Positions 1 through 7,854 of a stretch of 50,216 nucleotides of DNA are shown one piece after another. The notes under the pieces are model-generated. The model was not told where the DNA came from, did no database searches, and saw nothing but the letters and a program-made list of their open reading frames with translations. The position numbers and the translations under genes were made by a program. How positions within the stretch are numbered: the stretch's first letter is position 1; the number at the start of each line of letters is the position of its first letter. The DNA is from Spartobacteria bacterium (lineage in GTDB: Bacteria; Verrucomicrobiota; Verrucomicrobiia; Chthoniobacterales; UBA10450): the NCBI GenBank assembly GCA_003169975.1, contig PNAA01000013.1, forward strand, positions 1-50,216, written 5' to 3'.

Positions 1-1
1 C

Positions 2-22
2 TACTTTTCGGATAGCTTCTAG
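2..22. repeat. 21-bp terminal inverted repeat, left copy
   Basis: Bases 2-22 are the exact reverse complement of the last 21 bases of the window (50196-50216). Such identity cannot be chance. It may be an assembly overlap or hairpin artefact at a contig end, or the tip of a repeated element. At the right end it puts an in-frame stop directly upstream of a TPR reading frame, which favours a junction artefact or a recombination breakpoint. Confidence 0.8.
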
Positions 23-50
23 CTAAATCGCTCGATCAGCTCGCGCATAG

Positions 51-157
51 ACCTAACGACCCCAAGCTCAGCGACCGCGGAGTGCGGCGCGGCACCTGCA
101 TGGTGGGTGGAAAGGCGGTGGCGGAAGCAGGTGCCGTGACGCACGGAGCGGTTGGCT
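51..157 (-). other. attC-like integron recombination site (degenerate)
   Basis: Read on the minus strand the site starts with an imperfect R''-type core (GCCAAC, bases near 151-157) and ends with GTTAGGT (51-57), the R' core form GTTRRRY. Between them a perfect 10-bp stem (CGGCACCTGC with GCAGGTGCCG) makes it foldable, as attC sites must be. It shares the TCGTTAG end of the other sites here. The R'' core deviates from consensus, so the site may be inactive. Confidence 0.45.
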
Positions 158-475
158 GAGGGAATGTGCTTAAATGACAAGGATTGGGCTGGACGGGAGG
201 CGCGGTCGGAGCGTTCGATGGCCTTGCGATGATGGGACTGGGAACCAATCGCAGAACCAAGACGGAAGGGCCACGCCGGCAGGGACTCGAGCGCTGCAGT
301 GGGGTCACTCCCCGATTGAAGGCTGAGTGAGTCCTGACGGATGAACCCTCGTGGGGTGCTTGGAAGCAAGCTTCGGGCAGCCCCGGATGTCTGCGTGTGA
401 GAGGCATTCGTCGACGCCCGGCCGCGCCTTCCGTCCAGCAAACAAAACATGACAAGAAGAAAGGAACCAAAGAAG
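158..475. other. No gene seen; leader of an IS110-family relic
   Basis: No convincing protein is encoded on either strand. The stretch lies directly upstream of an IS110-family transposase relic starting at 476. In one group of IS110 elements the long non-coding end 5' of the transposase encodes the bridge RNA, so this could be a relic of such an end. No structure was verified. Confidence 0.3.
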
Positions 476-750
476 ATGAAGCAAAGCAATCCAAGAATCG
501 TGGGCCTCGATGTCCATCCTGACAGCTTCGCCGGGGCGATCCTGGCGGGGCGGGACCGGCGAGCGCGCGGGTTTTAAGCACCTCCACGCGAGTGGATCTC
601 AAAGAGCTGGAGGGTTGGGCCGCGCGCCACACCAGCAAAGACGACACTCTGGTCCTGGAAGCCAGCGGCAACGCCCTTTGCCGTGGCTGGACGGTTGCGC
701 GCACTGGGGCGCCAGGGCCGATATTGTGCCTCAAAAGGCATTCTTAGCAT
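476..750 (+). pseudogene. IS110-family transposase, N-terminal fragment
   Basis: The frame from 476 encodes an N-terminus with IVGLDVHPDSFAGAIL, the first strand of the DEDD RuvC-like domain of IS110-family transposases, then stops at 575-577. A shifted frame continues with the family sequence around ARHTSKDDTLVLEASGNA (about 588-680), which supplies the catalytic glutamate. Similarity fades by about 750 and the C-terminal serine domain is absent. The gene is therefore truncated and frameshifted, and dead. It is not a copy of the intact IS110 element at 4750, whose protein differs clearly. It sits beside an attC-like site (51-157), which suggests another insertion into the cassette array. Confidence 0.7.
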
Positions 751-828
751 TACAGCCGCGCGCGCGGCTGTGGTCAATACTCAAAGTGTCGGAGGCAAGA
801 AAGCGAAGCCCAAAGCCACAAGCTCGGC

Positions 829-933
829 CTAGCTCTTGTCGATGTTCTCCTTGTAGCTCTTGTTAGCCCACCACTGGTTCTGGCGGCCTACTTTCCTGAA
901 CTTGACCTTATCCTGCTTCTGCAACCGAAATAG
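829..933 (-). other. Short coding relic, unidentified
   Basis: A minus-strand frame of about 35 codons ends at 829 and reads like a real protein C-terminus (RKVGRQNQWWANKSYKENID), with a lysine- and tryptophan-rich composition unlike a random GC-rich frame. No start codon or longer domain was found and I do not recognise it. Apart from this, 751-986 holds nothing I can name. Confidence 0.25.
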
Positions 934-986
934 GTATCAGCAACTATGGAAGTGAGTGTGTTTAGAAACGACATTGCCGATTATCT

Positions 987-1556
987 TTAAGCTCTAGCTG
1001 CTTGGGTCAGTAACTCATCGACTGACCACTGATCATCGGCGTTCTTACCATACTTAACTGCAATAACACGACCATTGCCAGCTATAAGGAAATCTGCTGG
1101 AAAGCCGAGCATCCCACCAGTTGGATTCATCTGACCTAAGCGGCGGTGCCGGAAGACCCAGTGCATTGCGTTCAGCGAGAATGCCGGTAGCTTTGCCAAG
1201 ATATGGAGGTTGAGTACAGACCAAACTGAGGATTCAACCCCAAACTCGCGATAGAGGTGCTTGGTAGGGTCTGCAACCATGTTGAGTGGAAAGTCTGACT
1301 CATACTTACGAATTTCTTCAACAGTCGAATGGAAGACAACGACTTCAAGAATTCCTGCTCTGGCGATCTCATCTTTTCGTGTAACGAATGATCTGATATG
1401 CAGATTGCATATGTTACATCCTGCAAAGCGTCGTAATTGGAGATGTACGAGACGTTTTGGGTCTGGGATTAAGATAGGATCGGAAATACCCGCGAGTTTA
1501 TGTTTCGAGATGATGTCTCCTACAGTAATCAAGTGTTTTGCTTTTGACTCTGTCAT
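987..1556 (-). CDS. Peroxiredoxin-like AhpC/TSA family protein (integron cassette ORF)
   Basis: The 189-residue protein has a thioredoxin-fold peroxiredoxin-like layout. A Cys-x2-Cys (FAGCNICNLHIR, C47 and C50) is followed by an EVVVFHSTVEEIRKYE segment and a VADPTKHLYREFGVE segment, as in AhpC/TSA-type proteins of the peroxiredoxin-like family. The expected activity is thiol-dependent peroxide or disulfide reduction in the cytoplasm; no signal peptide is seen. The gene lies on the minus strand like the other cassette ORFs, 187 bp after the R' core of the attC site at 1743-1865, so it reads as the third surviving cassette. No clear attC was found after its stop codon. Base composition is lower in GC than the chromosomal genes, consistent with transfer. 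Confidence 0.75.
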   Translation of the reverse strand: MTESKAKHLITVGDIISKHKLAGISDPILIPDPKRLVHLQLRRFAGCNICNLHIRSFVTRKDEIARAGILEVVVFHSTVEEIRKYESDFPLNMVADPTKHLYREFGVESSVWSVLNLHILAKLPAFSLNAMHWVFRHRRLGQMNPTGGMLGFPADFLIAGNGRVIAVKYGKNADDQWSVDELLTQAARA

Positions 1557-1742
1557 AACATCAATAAAGTATTAGCGACCACGATGACAGTGGGTAGCCG
1601 CAGTTCGGAGGTCAGATCGGCGGTCACAAACACGGGCAAATCAAAGATAGCGATACCGGGGAAGACAAAAGCTGCGCCAACAAGATGCGCGAAAAATGGC
1701 CATCGACTGCGCGGAGATATGTCGGCAGACATGATGAGCGTG

Positions 1743-1865
1743 GCCTAACGAGAACAAGATGAGCGACGGCCGCCGAGAGCGCGCGTCGATCGAAGTGAAG
1801 GCGTACGAATCACGTAAGGCGTGAACGCGCAGCGGGTGGCCGTTCGCTCCATCGCAGGGTTGAGG
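1743..1865 (-). other. attC site of cassette 2, split by IS1182
   Basis: On the minus strand the site ends with CTTGTTCTCGTTAGGC (R' core at 1743-1749). It contains GCGATGGAGCGAACGGC, shared almost exactly with the site at 4258-4379. Its 5' R'' core, GCCTAAC, is found not here but 1.8 kb away at 3668-3674, on the far side of the IS1182 element. The IS has therefore landed just inside the R'' core. The intact site would have been about 125-130 bp long. Confidence 0.7.
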
Positions 1866-3663
1866 CTGTCGAAAAAGTGGGAGTGCATCGGTTTTTTGGC
1901 TGGCCGGGTGCGTTTGATTTTTGTTAAGCGAATTCATGCCGCGATTCAAGCCTTATGATTATCGGCAGGATTTGATGGTGCCGCTCAAGCTCGAAGCCCA
2001 GTTGCCCGAAGGGAGCCTCGAGTACGCCCTCCATCACCTGATCGAGGAACGGGTGCCCGACGCCTGGTTCGAGGAACTCTACGCGAACGACGAGATCGGC
2101 CGTCCCGCCTACTCGCCCAGGCTGCTCTTGAAAGTGATCCTGCTCGGTTACGCCCGCGGGATCATCGGCTCGCGCCGGCTGGAGCGGGCCTGCCAGGAGA
2201 ACATCACCTTCCTCGCCCTGGCCTGCGGGAGCCGGCCCGATCACAGCACCCTAGCCGCCTTCGTCGGGAAGCTCCAGGGCCGGATCGAATTGATCTTTTC
2301 CGAAGTGCTGCTGGTCTGCCACGAAGAACCCCGAAAGCTTTCGGGGTTAAGTGGGACTCATCTGAGTCTCGATGGCCTCAAGCTGCCGGGCAACGCCTCG
2401 CGCGAGTCGAGCGGCACCTTTGCGCAGTTACGCTTCAAAGCCGACAAGCTGCGGCGCAAGGTGAAGGAACAACTGGCCGAGGACCGACGCCAGGACCGCT
2501 TGGATCGCAAACGCGGCGATCGCACGGCGCAAGAGCGGGCGCAGGAAAAAACCCGCCGCGCCACGACGCGGCAGAAGCTGCTAGCGCAGGCGCAACGGCT
2601 GGAAGGCTTCGTGGCCGAGGAAGAGCCCAGGGCAGGGAGCCGCGGGCAGGAAGTGCAAAGCAATGTGACCGACAACGACTCAGCCAAGATGACGACCAGT
2701 CACGGAGTCATCCAGGGTTACAACGCGCAGGCCCTGGTCGATGGCAAGGAGCAAATCATCGTGCACGGGCGGCCCAGCGGAGTGGGCCAGGACCACGCGC
2801 AGATCGGGCCGGTCCTGGCGGGAGCGAGCGAAGTGCTGGAGTTAGCCGGGTTAAAAGACGAAGTGCTCGTCCCGGGCGCGAGCCAATTGAGCGCGGACTG
2901 CAACTACCATAGCGAGGAGAACCTGCAAGCCTGTGGGCAATATCAAGTCGATGCCTACATTCCCGACAACCACTTCCGGCAGCGTGATGCCCGCTTTGCC
3001 ACCCAGGAACGGCCTAAAAACCGGGTGAAAAAGGAGCGCTTTACCCTGGAAGAGTTCCAGTATGACGAGAAGCGCGATTGCTTTCGCTGTCCCCAAGGGA
3101 AAGTGTGAGCGCTCCACGCCCGGCGGCACCGGACCAACCGGGGAGAGACCTAGCGCCGCTACCGCGCGCGCCGGGCCGACTGCGCCGCCTGTCCCCTGCG
3201 CGCGCAATGCCTGAATCGCGGAGCGGAGCGCAAATCGCTCGCCCTCCCGGTCGCGGCCCGACCCGCCACCTTGAGCGCGCGGATGCGGCAGAAGATCGAT
3301 CAGCCCGAGTCGCGCCGTATCTATGGGCGGCGATTGGCCATCGTCGAACCCGTCTTTGCCAACTTGCGGAGCAACAAACGGCTCGACCGCTTCACCTATC
3401 GGGGAAGAACCAAAGTCAACATCCAATGGTTGCTCTACTGCCTCGTGCATAACCTGGAGAAACTGGCCCATCGCAGCAAGAGGTATGGGCCAAAAAAGCC
3501 TCTTTGTCGTCTTTTGCGGGCTGCTCACCGGCTCCGATACTTCCTCCAAAGCCTGTCCCAGACCCTTAGATCCAGGATCAGTCACTTTTGGTCGCCAAGC
3601 CTTCTTTTTGGGACTTCGGAACCAGGCGACCTCTCCAACCTTCCAGACCTATTTATTCGACAG
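1866..3663 (+). mobile_element. IS1182-family insertion sequence (defective)
   Basis: Imperfect terminal inverted repeats bound the element: CTGTCGAAAAAGTGGG at 1866 and, inverted, CTGTCGAATAAATAGG ending at 3663. The length is about 1.8 kb with one transposase reading frame, typical for IS1182. The flanks both resemble CCT(C)AAC, but a clean target duplication cannot be assigned. The element sits inside an attC site of the left cassette array. Confidence 0.75.
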
Positions 3664-3672
3664 TCCCGTTAG
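1936..3672 (+). pseudogene. IS1182-family transposase with two nonsense codons
   Basis: The frame from ATG 1936 encodes a DUF772-type N-terminus (RPAYSPRLLLKVILLGYARG; SRRLERACQENITFLAL), a lysine/arginine-rich middle helix region and a C-terminal DDE part (DSAKMTTSHGVIQGYNAQ; LSADCNYHS). It stops at TGA 3106-3108 and again at TAG 3151-3153. The same frame then continues with a cysteine cluster (CAACPLRAQC) and the family C-terminus (RRIYGRRLAIVEPVFANLR; VNIQWLLYCLVHNLEKL). Both stops are in-frame substitutions, so the transposase is inactivated without frameshift. The open frame runs past the right inverted repeat to a stop in the attC core at 3670-3672. Confidence 0.8.
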
Positions 3673-4249
3673 GCTCCGTTGGGATGCTCCAGGTAAAGTC
3701 TTCATGTCGTCGATCTAACTCGATAACCTCGGCCGGAGAAAGATAGGTTCCGCCAATCTCGGTGCAGACCGCTCGCAAATCGATGCTGAGCCGGCTGGCT
3801 AGAGCGTCGATGAGCGGGCTAAGCCAAAGAATAAATTCGCGGCGCAGGAAATGAAGTTTCGCAACAGCGTAACCGTAACTGCTAACAATCTGCCCGGTAG
3901 AAGGATCAGTTGCGCCCGGTGACAGGAGAAACGCGCGAGTGCCGTGAACGCTGCTGTGGCCAAGAAACTTGTTTCGCATGTCAACCATTCGCTGATGTCG
4001 AACATTCATTTCGGAATCTGCGTAGTCCGGGTAATTCGGATACTCACATCGAATAGAGCCAATCCCTTCGCTCTCCGTAAAGGGACGATTATAGGCCATG
4101 ACCATAGACACGAAGAGGTGATACCGAATCGGTTTGTGTTCGACGAGAAGTAGAAGTCGACACGCCTCCGTAGCGTAATCCAGGTCCGCACGAGCGCTGA
4201 TCAAGCGGACTAAGCGTGTCCTTGACGGTTTTGGAATATCGGTGGCCAT
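3653..4249 (-). CDS. Hypothetical cassette protein, C-terminus altered by IS1182
   Basis: This 198-residue protein is not recognised. It is soluble, with no signal peptide or membrane segment, mostly helical in character, and rich in Arg and His (RHQRMVDMRNKFLGHSSVHG). It starts six bases from the R' end of the attC site at 4258, the normal position of a cassette ORF. Its last codons, from about PNGTVE, run through the attC R'' core (3668-3674) into the IS1182 inverted repeat, which provides the stop. The native C-terminus is therefore unknown. GC content is clearly lower than that of the IS genes around it. Confidence 0.6.
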   Translation of the reverse strand: MATDIPKPSRTRLVRLISARADLDYATEACRLLLLVEHKPIRYHLFVSMVMAYNRPFTESEGIGSIRCEYPNYPDYADSEMNVRHQRMVDMRNKFLGHSSVHGTRAFLLSPGATDPSTGQIVSSYGYAVAKLHFLRREFILWLSPLIDALASRLSIDLRAVCTEIGGTYLSPAEVIELDRRHEDFTWSIPTEPNGTVE

Positions 4250-4257
4250 GCGCAGGA

Positions 4258-4379
4258 GTCTAAAGAGAACAAGATCAGCGACGGCTACCGGGAGCGAGCG
4301 TTAATCGAAGTGGAAGTGTCTTAATCATGGGAAAACGTGAGCGTACAGCGGTCCGCCGTTCGCTCCATCGCCTTATTGG
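4258..4379 (-). other. attC site of cassette 1, split by IS110-family element
   Basis: On the minus strand this part runs from CCAATAAGGCGATGGAGCG to CTTGTTCTCTTTAGAC (R' core at 4258-4264, mutated from GTTAGAC). It is clearly homologous to the site at 1743-1865, sharing GCGATGGAGCGAACGGC and the CTTGTTCTC end. Its R'' core GCCTAACC lies at 6118-6127, beyond the IS110-family element, directly after the stop of the first cassette ORF. The IS is thus inserted just inside the R'' end. Confidence 0.7.
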
Positions 4380-4380
4380 T

Positions 4381-4749
4381 CATCCAGTAGTTATTCATGG
4401 GCGAGCGGAACGGCCCTCCAAGGCTGGCGGAGCGAGGCTGTGAATAACTCTGCCGCACTCCACAAAATCATGCTTGCTCAGCTTTCCTGTTCTCTTTTCA
4501 TTGCCTCGTTGCGGAAAGATCGCACGCACCGGCCTACTACGAATCTGCATCGCCGATCGCTCGACGATTTTAACCCTAGCTTCGAGTGGAGTCCGGGCGT
4601 GCTTTCATTGCGACCGAATCCTCAGATGACGACCCGTTGCAAGTCCAAACAATAATGCCTTCGCCCAATGAAAGCCAGCCCCGAATGCTTTCGGGGCCAG
4701 CGTGTGGTTGCTCTCCCGCCCAAGAAACCAAACTAGAAAAACCAAGCCA
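4381..4749 (+). ncRNA. Possible IS110 bridge RNA region
   Basis: No protein is supported in this 370-bp stretch. It is the 5' non-coding end of an IS110-type element, the place where that group encodes the bridge RNA that pairs with target and donor DNA. Stem-forming segments are visible: GTTATTCA at 4391 with TGAATAAC at 4439, CGCTC-type inversions between, and CCCCGAATGCTTTCGGGG at 4679-4696. Loop matches to target and donor were not verified. Confidence 0.35.
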
Positions 4750-6066
4750 ATGAAATCAACCGATCATAACGACAGCATCGAGAGAGCGGAAACCGAGGAG
4801 GGCGGCTTTGCCGCGCTCATCGGGCTGGACTGGGGCAGCGAAGAGCACGCCCTCTGTCTGCACGATTGCACGACTGGCGCGCGCGAAAGCTCCACCCTCG
4901 AGCACATCCCCGAAGCCATCGCGCGCTGGGCGGCCGCGCTGGAGAGGCGCTTCCCCGAGCGCCCGATCGCCCTCTGCCTGGAGCAAGCCAAAGGCGCCCT
5001 CATCTCCGCGCTCATGGCTTATCCCTTCCTCGTGCTCTACCCGGTCAACCCGGCCACCGCCGCACGCTACCGCCAGGCCTTTAAGACCAGTCGGGCCAAG
5101 AGCGATCCCTCCGACGCGCAGGTCTGCCTCGAGTTGCTCCTCCAGCACCGCGAAAAACTGAGTCCCTGGCGGCCCAACGATCCCCAGACGCGCGCCCTCA
5201 CCCGTCTGCTGGAACATCGCCGCGGCACGGTCGATTTGCGCACCCTGCTTACCAACATGCTGCGCGACGCGCTCAAGAGCTACTATCCCCAGGCGCTGGC
5301 GCTGGCCGGCCAGGATCTCTTTGCCCCGTTGGCTTGTCAGTTCCTCCTCAAGTGGCCTTCGCTACAACAACTGCAAAAGGCGAGAAAAGAGACCGTGCGT
5401 AAGTTCTACTACGCGCATAACTGCCGCCGTTTGGATGTGATCAATAAACGTCTCGACGCGCTCGCTGCGATGATCCCCCTCACAAGCGACCAGGCGGTGC
5501 TTGCGCCCGCCAAAGTCCACGTCACCATGCTGACGCGCCAGTTACTCCAGCTCGCGGTGGCGCTCAAAGAGTACGACGCGCGCATCGCGCAGCTCTTCGC
5601 TCGGCAGGCCGACGCTTTCATCTGGAAAAGCTTCCCCGGCGCCGGCCCCACTCTCGCGCCACGGCTCGCCTGCGCCTTCGGCAGTGAACACTCCCGCTAC
5701 CAGAGCGCCGCCGCCCTCCAACAATACAGCGGCATTGCTCCGGTCACCGAACGCAGCGGCAAAAACCAGCACTGGGTCCATCGCCGCTGGGCGCAGCCCC
5801 ACTTCGTCCATCAGACCTTCTTCGAGTACGCCCATCAATCCGTCCTGCACTGCGCCTGGGCCAAACTCTATGTACAGGAGCAGATGGCCAAAGGCAAAAA
5901 GCATCCCACCGCCGTGCGCGCCCTGGCCTTTAAGTGGCAGCGCATCATGTTCGTCTGCTGGCGCGACCGCGTTGCCTATGATGAAGCCACTTACCTCCAC
6001 AGTCTCAAACGCCGCGGCTCACCCCTCGCCGCCAAACTCGCACTCACCCTCCAAAAAGCGGCATGA
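4750..6066 (+). CDS. IS110-family transposase (intact)
   Basis: The 438-residue recombinase has the IS110 family layout. The N-terminal RuvC-like DEDD domain has D27 (LIGLDWGSEEHAL), E78 (LCLEQAKGAL) and the D119/D122 pair (SRAKSDPSDAQ). A coiled middle follows, then a C-terminal Transposase_20 domain (SFPGAGPTLAPRLACAFG; QQYSGIAPVTERSGKN) carrying the serine region. Start ATG 4750 was chosen over the upstream in-frame TTG 4702 because the family N-terminus begins shortly before the first aspartate. The reading frame is uninterrupted, so the element may still be active, unlike the neighbouring IS1182. It is transcribed opposite to the integron cassettes that it splits. Confidence 0.85.
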   Translation: MKSTDHNDSIERAETEEGGFAALIGLDWGSEEHALCLHDCTTGARESSTLEHIPEAIARWAAALERRFPERPIALCLEQAKGALISALMAYPFLVLYPVNPATAARYRQAFKTSRAKSDPSDAQVCLELLLQHREKLSPWRPNDPQTRALTRLLEHRRGTVDLRTLLTNMLRDALKSYYPQALALAGQDLFAPLACQFLLKWPSLQQLQKARKETVRKFYYAHNCRRLDVINKRLDALAAMIPLTSDQAVLAPAKVHVTMLTRQLLQLAVALKEYDARIAQLFARQADAFIWKSFPGAGPTLAPRLACAFGSEHSRYQSAAALQQYSGIAPVTERSGKNQHWVHRRWAQPHFVHQTFFEYAHQSVLHCAWAKLYVQEQMAKGKKHPTAVRALAFKWQRIMFVCWRDRVAYDEATYLHSLKRRGSPLAAKLALTLQKAA

Positions 6067-6117
6067 GTTGCCAGTCAATAACTTCATTCAAAATCCTTGA
6101 CGGACGACCTCAGATGT

Positions 6118-6127
6118 ATGGTTAGGC
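6118..6127 (-). other. R'' core of the IS110-split attC site
   Basis: GCCTAACCAT on the minus strand follows the TGA stop of the ORF at 6128 directly. It is the missing 5' core of the attC remainder at 4258-4379. Confidence 0.6.
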
Positions 6128-6586
6128 TCATTTTACCAGCGACAGATAATCTCGCAGTTGCAGCTCATATTGGCCCGCGCCTACCTCCAAGCCCCACTCG
6201 GCCTTTGTGGTATACTCTATGTGTAGTTCCATTTTCTCGGCGAACTTGGGGATCGCGATGATATCAAAGGTGTCTTCCACATGAGCTTTGTCCGTCTGAT
6301 AAAGGAACTCAAAGAAGGTCGCAAGGTCCTGGCCACGCCAATCCACAATGTGCACGACACAATTGTGTGCTGTGCTGCCACCGAGCCGGTGCGGTATTGT
6401 GAACTTAAACCAGATCGTGTCTGGAGGCCACTCCTTGGGACGACTTGGCAGCGAAGATTCTGACCGAGCTGTGATGTGAATATAGAAACCGCCGGGCGCC
6501 TCGGTAGCACCCTTTTGGAGCCGGAATGTATTTGACGGCTGCGCGCCAACACTGGAAGCCACTAGCCAAGTGGGTAATGGCAACAT
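6128..6586 (-). CDS. Hypothetical cassette protein (first cassette)
   Basis: This 152-residue protein has no family that I recognise. The composition suggests a beta-rich soluble domain (GGFYIHITARSES; DTIWFKFTIPHRLGG; HIEYTTKAEWGLEVGAGQYE). The N-terminus is not a clear signal peptide. ATG 6586 lies about 20 bp after the GTTAGGT core of the site at 6603, and the stop abuts an attC R'' core, the tight packing expected of a cassette. It is the cassette nearest to the integrase gene and is on the same strand. GC content is lower than in the chromosomal genes. Confidence 0.55.
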   Translation of the reverse strand: MLPLPTWLVASSVGAQPSNTFRLQKGATEAPGGFYIHITARSESSLPSRPKEWPPDTIWFKFTIPHRLGGSTAHNCVVHIVDWRGQDLATFFEFLYQTDKAHVEDTFDIIAIPKFAEKMELHIEYTTKAEWGLEVGAGQYELQLRDYLSLVK

Positions 6587-6602
6587 AGAGCGCGCGCATA
6601 AG

Positions 6603-6659
6603 ACCTAACGAGAATTGTGCGAAGGTTCGCAATTAATTGCGAAAAATTGTTCGTATAAC
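6603..6659 (-). other. attI/attC-like site next to intI
   Basis: This 57-bp site lies between the integrase 3' end and the first cassette. On the minus strand it ends in TTCTCGTTAGGT (R' core at 6603-6609) and begins with a degenerate GTTATACGAAC. The arms ACGAACAATT and AATTCTCGT pair, and the centre is an 18-bp perfect palindrome, TTCGCAATTAATTGCGAA. The position 3' of intI, with cassettes in the same orientation as intI, matches the reverse integron layout known from Treponema and some Planctomycetes. Whether it is the attI site or a cassette-derived attC is open. Confidence 0.5.
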
Positions 6660-6667
6660 ATGGCGGA

Positions 6668-7720
6668 TTATTCGGGTTGGGGCATGTCGAGTGGACTGCG
6701 AATGTTCAGCCCGGGTTTGTTGAGCACGTGGGTGTAAATCATTGTCGTCGAAACAGCGCGGTGCCCGAGCAACTCTTGAACGGTGCGAATATCATAACCC
6801 GCTTCCAGGAGGTGGGTAGCAAAACTATGGCGGAATGTATGGCCGCGTAAAAGCTTGCTGCTTTTGCAGTTTTGCTCACGCGGTTTTGCGGAAGGGATGC
6901 TTTTGCGCATGGAATAACAGCTGTTTCAATTGAAATTTTCGGCCCGCTCCACTTTTGAGGAACTTCTCTCGCCCGGTCGCGTCCGCCTCCTCTGTCTAGG
7001 CTTCATAATAAATTAACCTCCATGGACCTCGATAGGAAGTCGCAAATGCAACCCCACTATTGTGCTCGCGTAGCCTCTTCCGCAGGTTGGCTGAGTAGCC
7101 AATGTATAGACCGCCATCGGTGTTAGATTGCAGGACATACACGTAAAACATCGCGAAAGCATACCTCGTCAAGGCACGTGAGCGAAGCTTTTACGAGCCC
7201 ATAAAGAAGTTCAGCCATGAGCCGGTAATCAGCCGAGAGATGGGCGAGGACGGCGTGGGCCTCCTTCTTTGTCAGGACAACAGGCAGTTTCGGCGGACGT
7301 TTGACGCGCTCAACCCCAGCGAGGTAATCGAGTTTTCGGTCGAGGACCTGTTGGTAGAGAAAGAGGAGGGCGCTGAAGGCCTGGTTTTGAGTGGATGCCG
7401 CGACCCGGCCGTGGATGGCAAGATGGCTGAGGAAGGCGGCGATTTCCTCCTCGCCCATCTCGTCGGGATGGCGTTTGCGGTGAAAGAGGATGTAGCGCCG
7501 GATCCCAGTCGGTGTAGGCTTGCTCGGTGCGGATGCTGTAATGCTTGACGCGCAGATGCCAGCGGACGCGGTCGAGGAGTTTAGGCTTGGAAGGGGGAAG
7601 GCGATCGGCCGCCCGCGGGGGCGGTGCGACGTGGACGTGGGCGGCACGGACGGGGCTGGGAGTTGGGCGGGTCGAATCGATCACGGCTGCTTTTCTGGCA
7701 GGTTCGCGGAGCGGAGGCAA
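6668..7720 (-). pseudogene. intI: Integron integrase IntI, frameshifted and internally replaced
   Basis: The N-terminal part is recognisable as IntI (PKLLDRVRWHLRVKHYSIRT; EEEIAAFLSHLAIHGRVAAS; ALLFLYQQVL) up to AELLYG. The C-terminal part resumes with [20 protein letters not shown] and [15 protein letters not shown], giving the H-x2-R, the late H and the Tyr nucleophile. One extra base in a GGG run near 7505 shifts frame after EQAYTDW. Between LLYG and HTFRH the central catalytic Arg and the IntI-specific helix are missing and a GIY-YIG ORF occupies the space. The enzyme cannot be functional. It lies just upstream, in the same orientation, of three cassettes, so it is the likely former recombinase of this array. 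Confidence 0.85.
6876..7151 (-). pseudogene. GIY-YIG (YhbQ/UPF0213-like) nuclease ORF with in-frame stop
   Basis: The frame from ATG 7151 begins MFYVYVLQSNTDGGLYIGYS, holding the GIY-YIG pair (YVY at 3-5, YIG at 16-18), then R24 and LRKRLREHNSG and RGPWRLIYYEA. At codon 52 (6996-6998) a TAG interrupts. The same frame continues with TEEADATGREKFLKSGAGRK, the usual family C-terminus, up to TGA 6876. A normal protein would be about 85-90 residues. The ORF sits exactly in the gap of the integrase gene and overlaps the start of the remaining 3' integrase part. It was evidently inserted or recombined into intI and then decayed. Confidence 0.75.
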
Positions 7721-7854
7721 GGGAAAAGCGCGGACGCGCTTTGGCTCATGGTTGCTTGTTCGTGGTTAACGAGAAGAGGGCGCTTTTCTTCCGGCGCGGT
7801 CGACCGAACGGCGGGAGGCAGGGTGGAAATCCAGGTCGTCTTGCGCGCCGAGAA

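Larger units (their letters stand above)
4380..6117 (+). mobile_element. IS110-family insertion sequence inserted in an attC site
   Basis: The bounds are inferred from the two halves of the attC site it separates (R'' core at 6118-6127, remainder at 4258-4379). The element is about 1.74 kb, with one transposase, a long (about 370 bp) 5' non-coding end and a short (about 50 bp) 3' end. Possible subterminal inverted sequences are AGTTATTCATGGG (from 4389) and, inverted, AGTTATTGACTGG (6072-6084). IS110-family elements, notably the IS1111-attC group, are known to target integron attC sites. The long left end here resembles the IS110 rather than the IS1111 layout. Confidence 0.65.

Noticed and set aside
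3106-3153. Programmed readthrough or recoding of the IS1182 transposase
   Set aside because: Two different stop codons (TGA and TAG) lie 15 codons apart and IS1182 transposases are normally one frame, so simple nonsense decay is more likely.
4440-4655. 71-codon frame in the IS110 left end
   Set aside because: There is no conserved sequence; it lies in the non-coding end expected to hold the bridge RNA.
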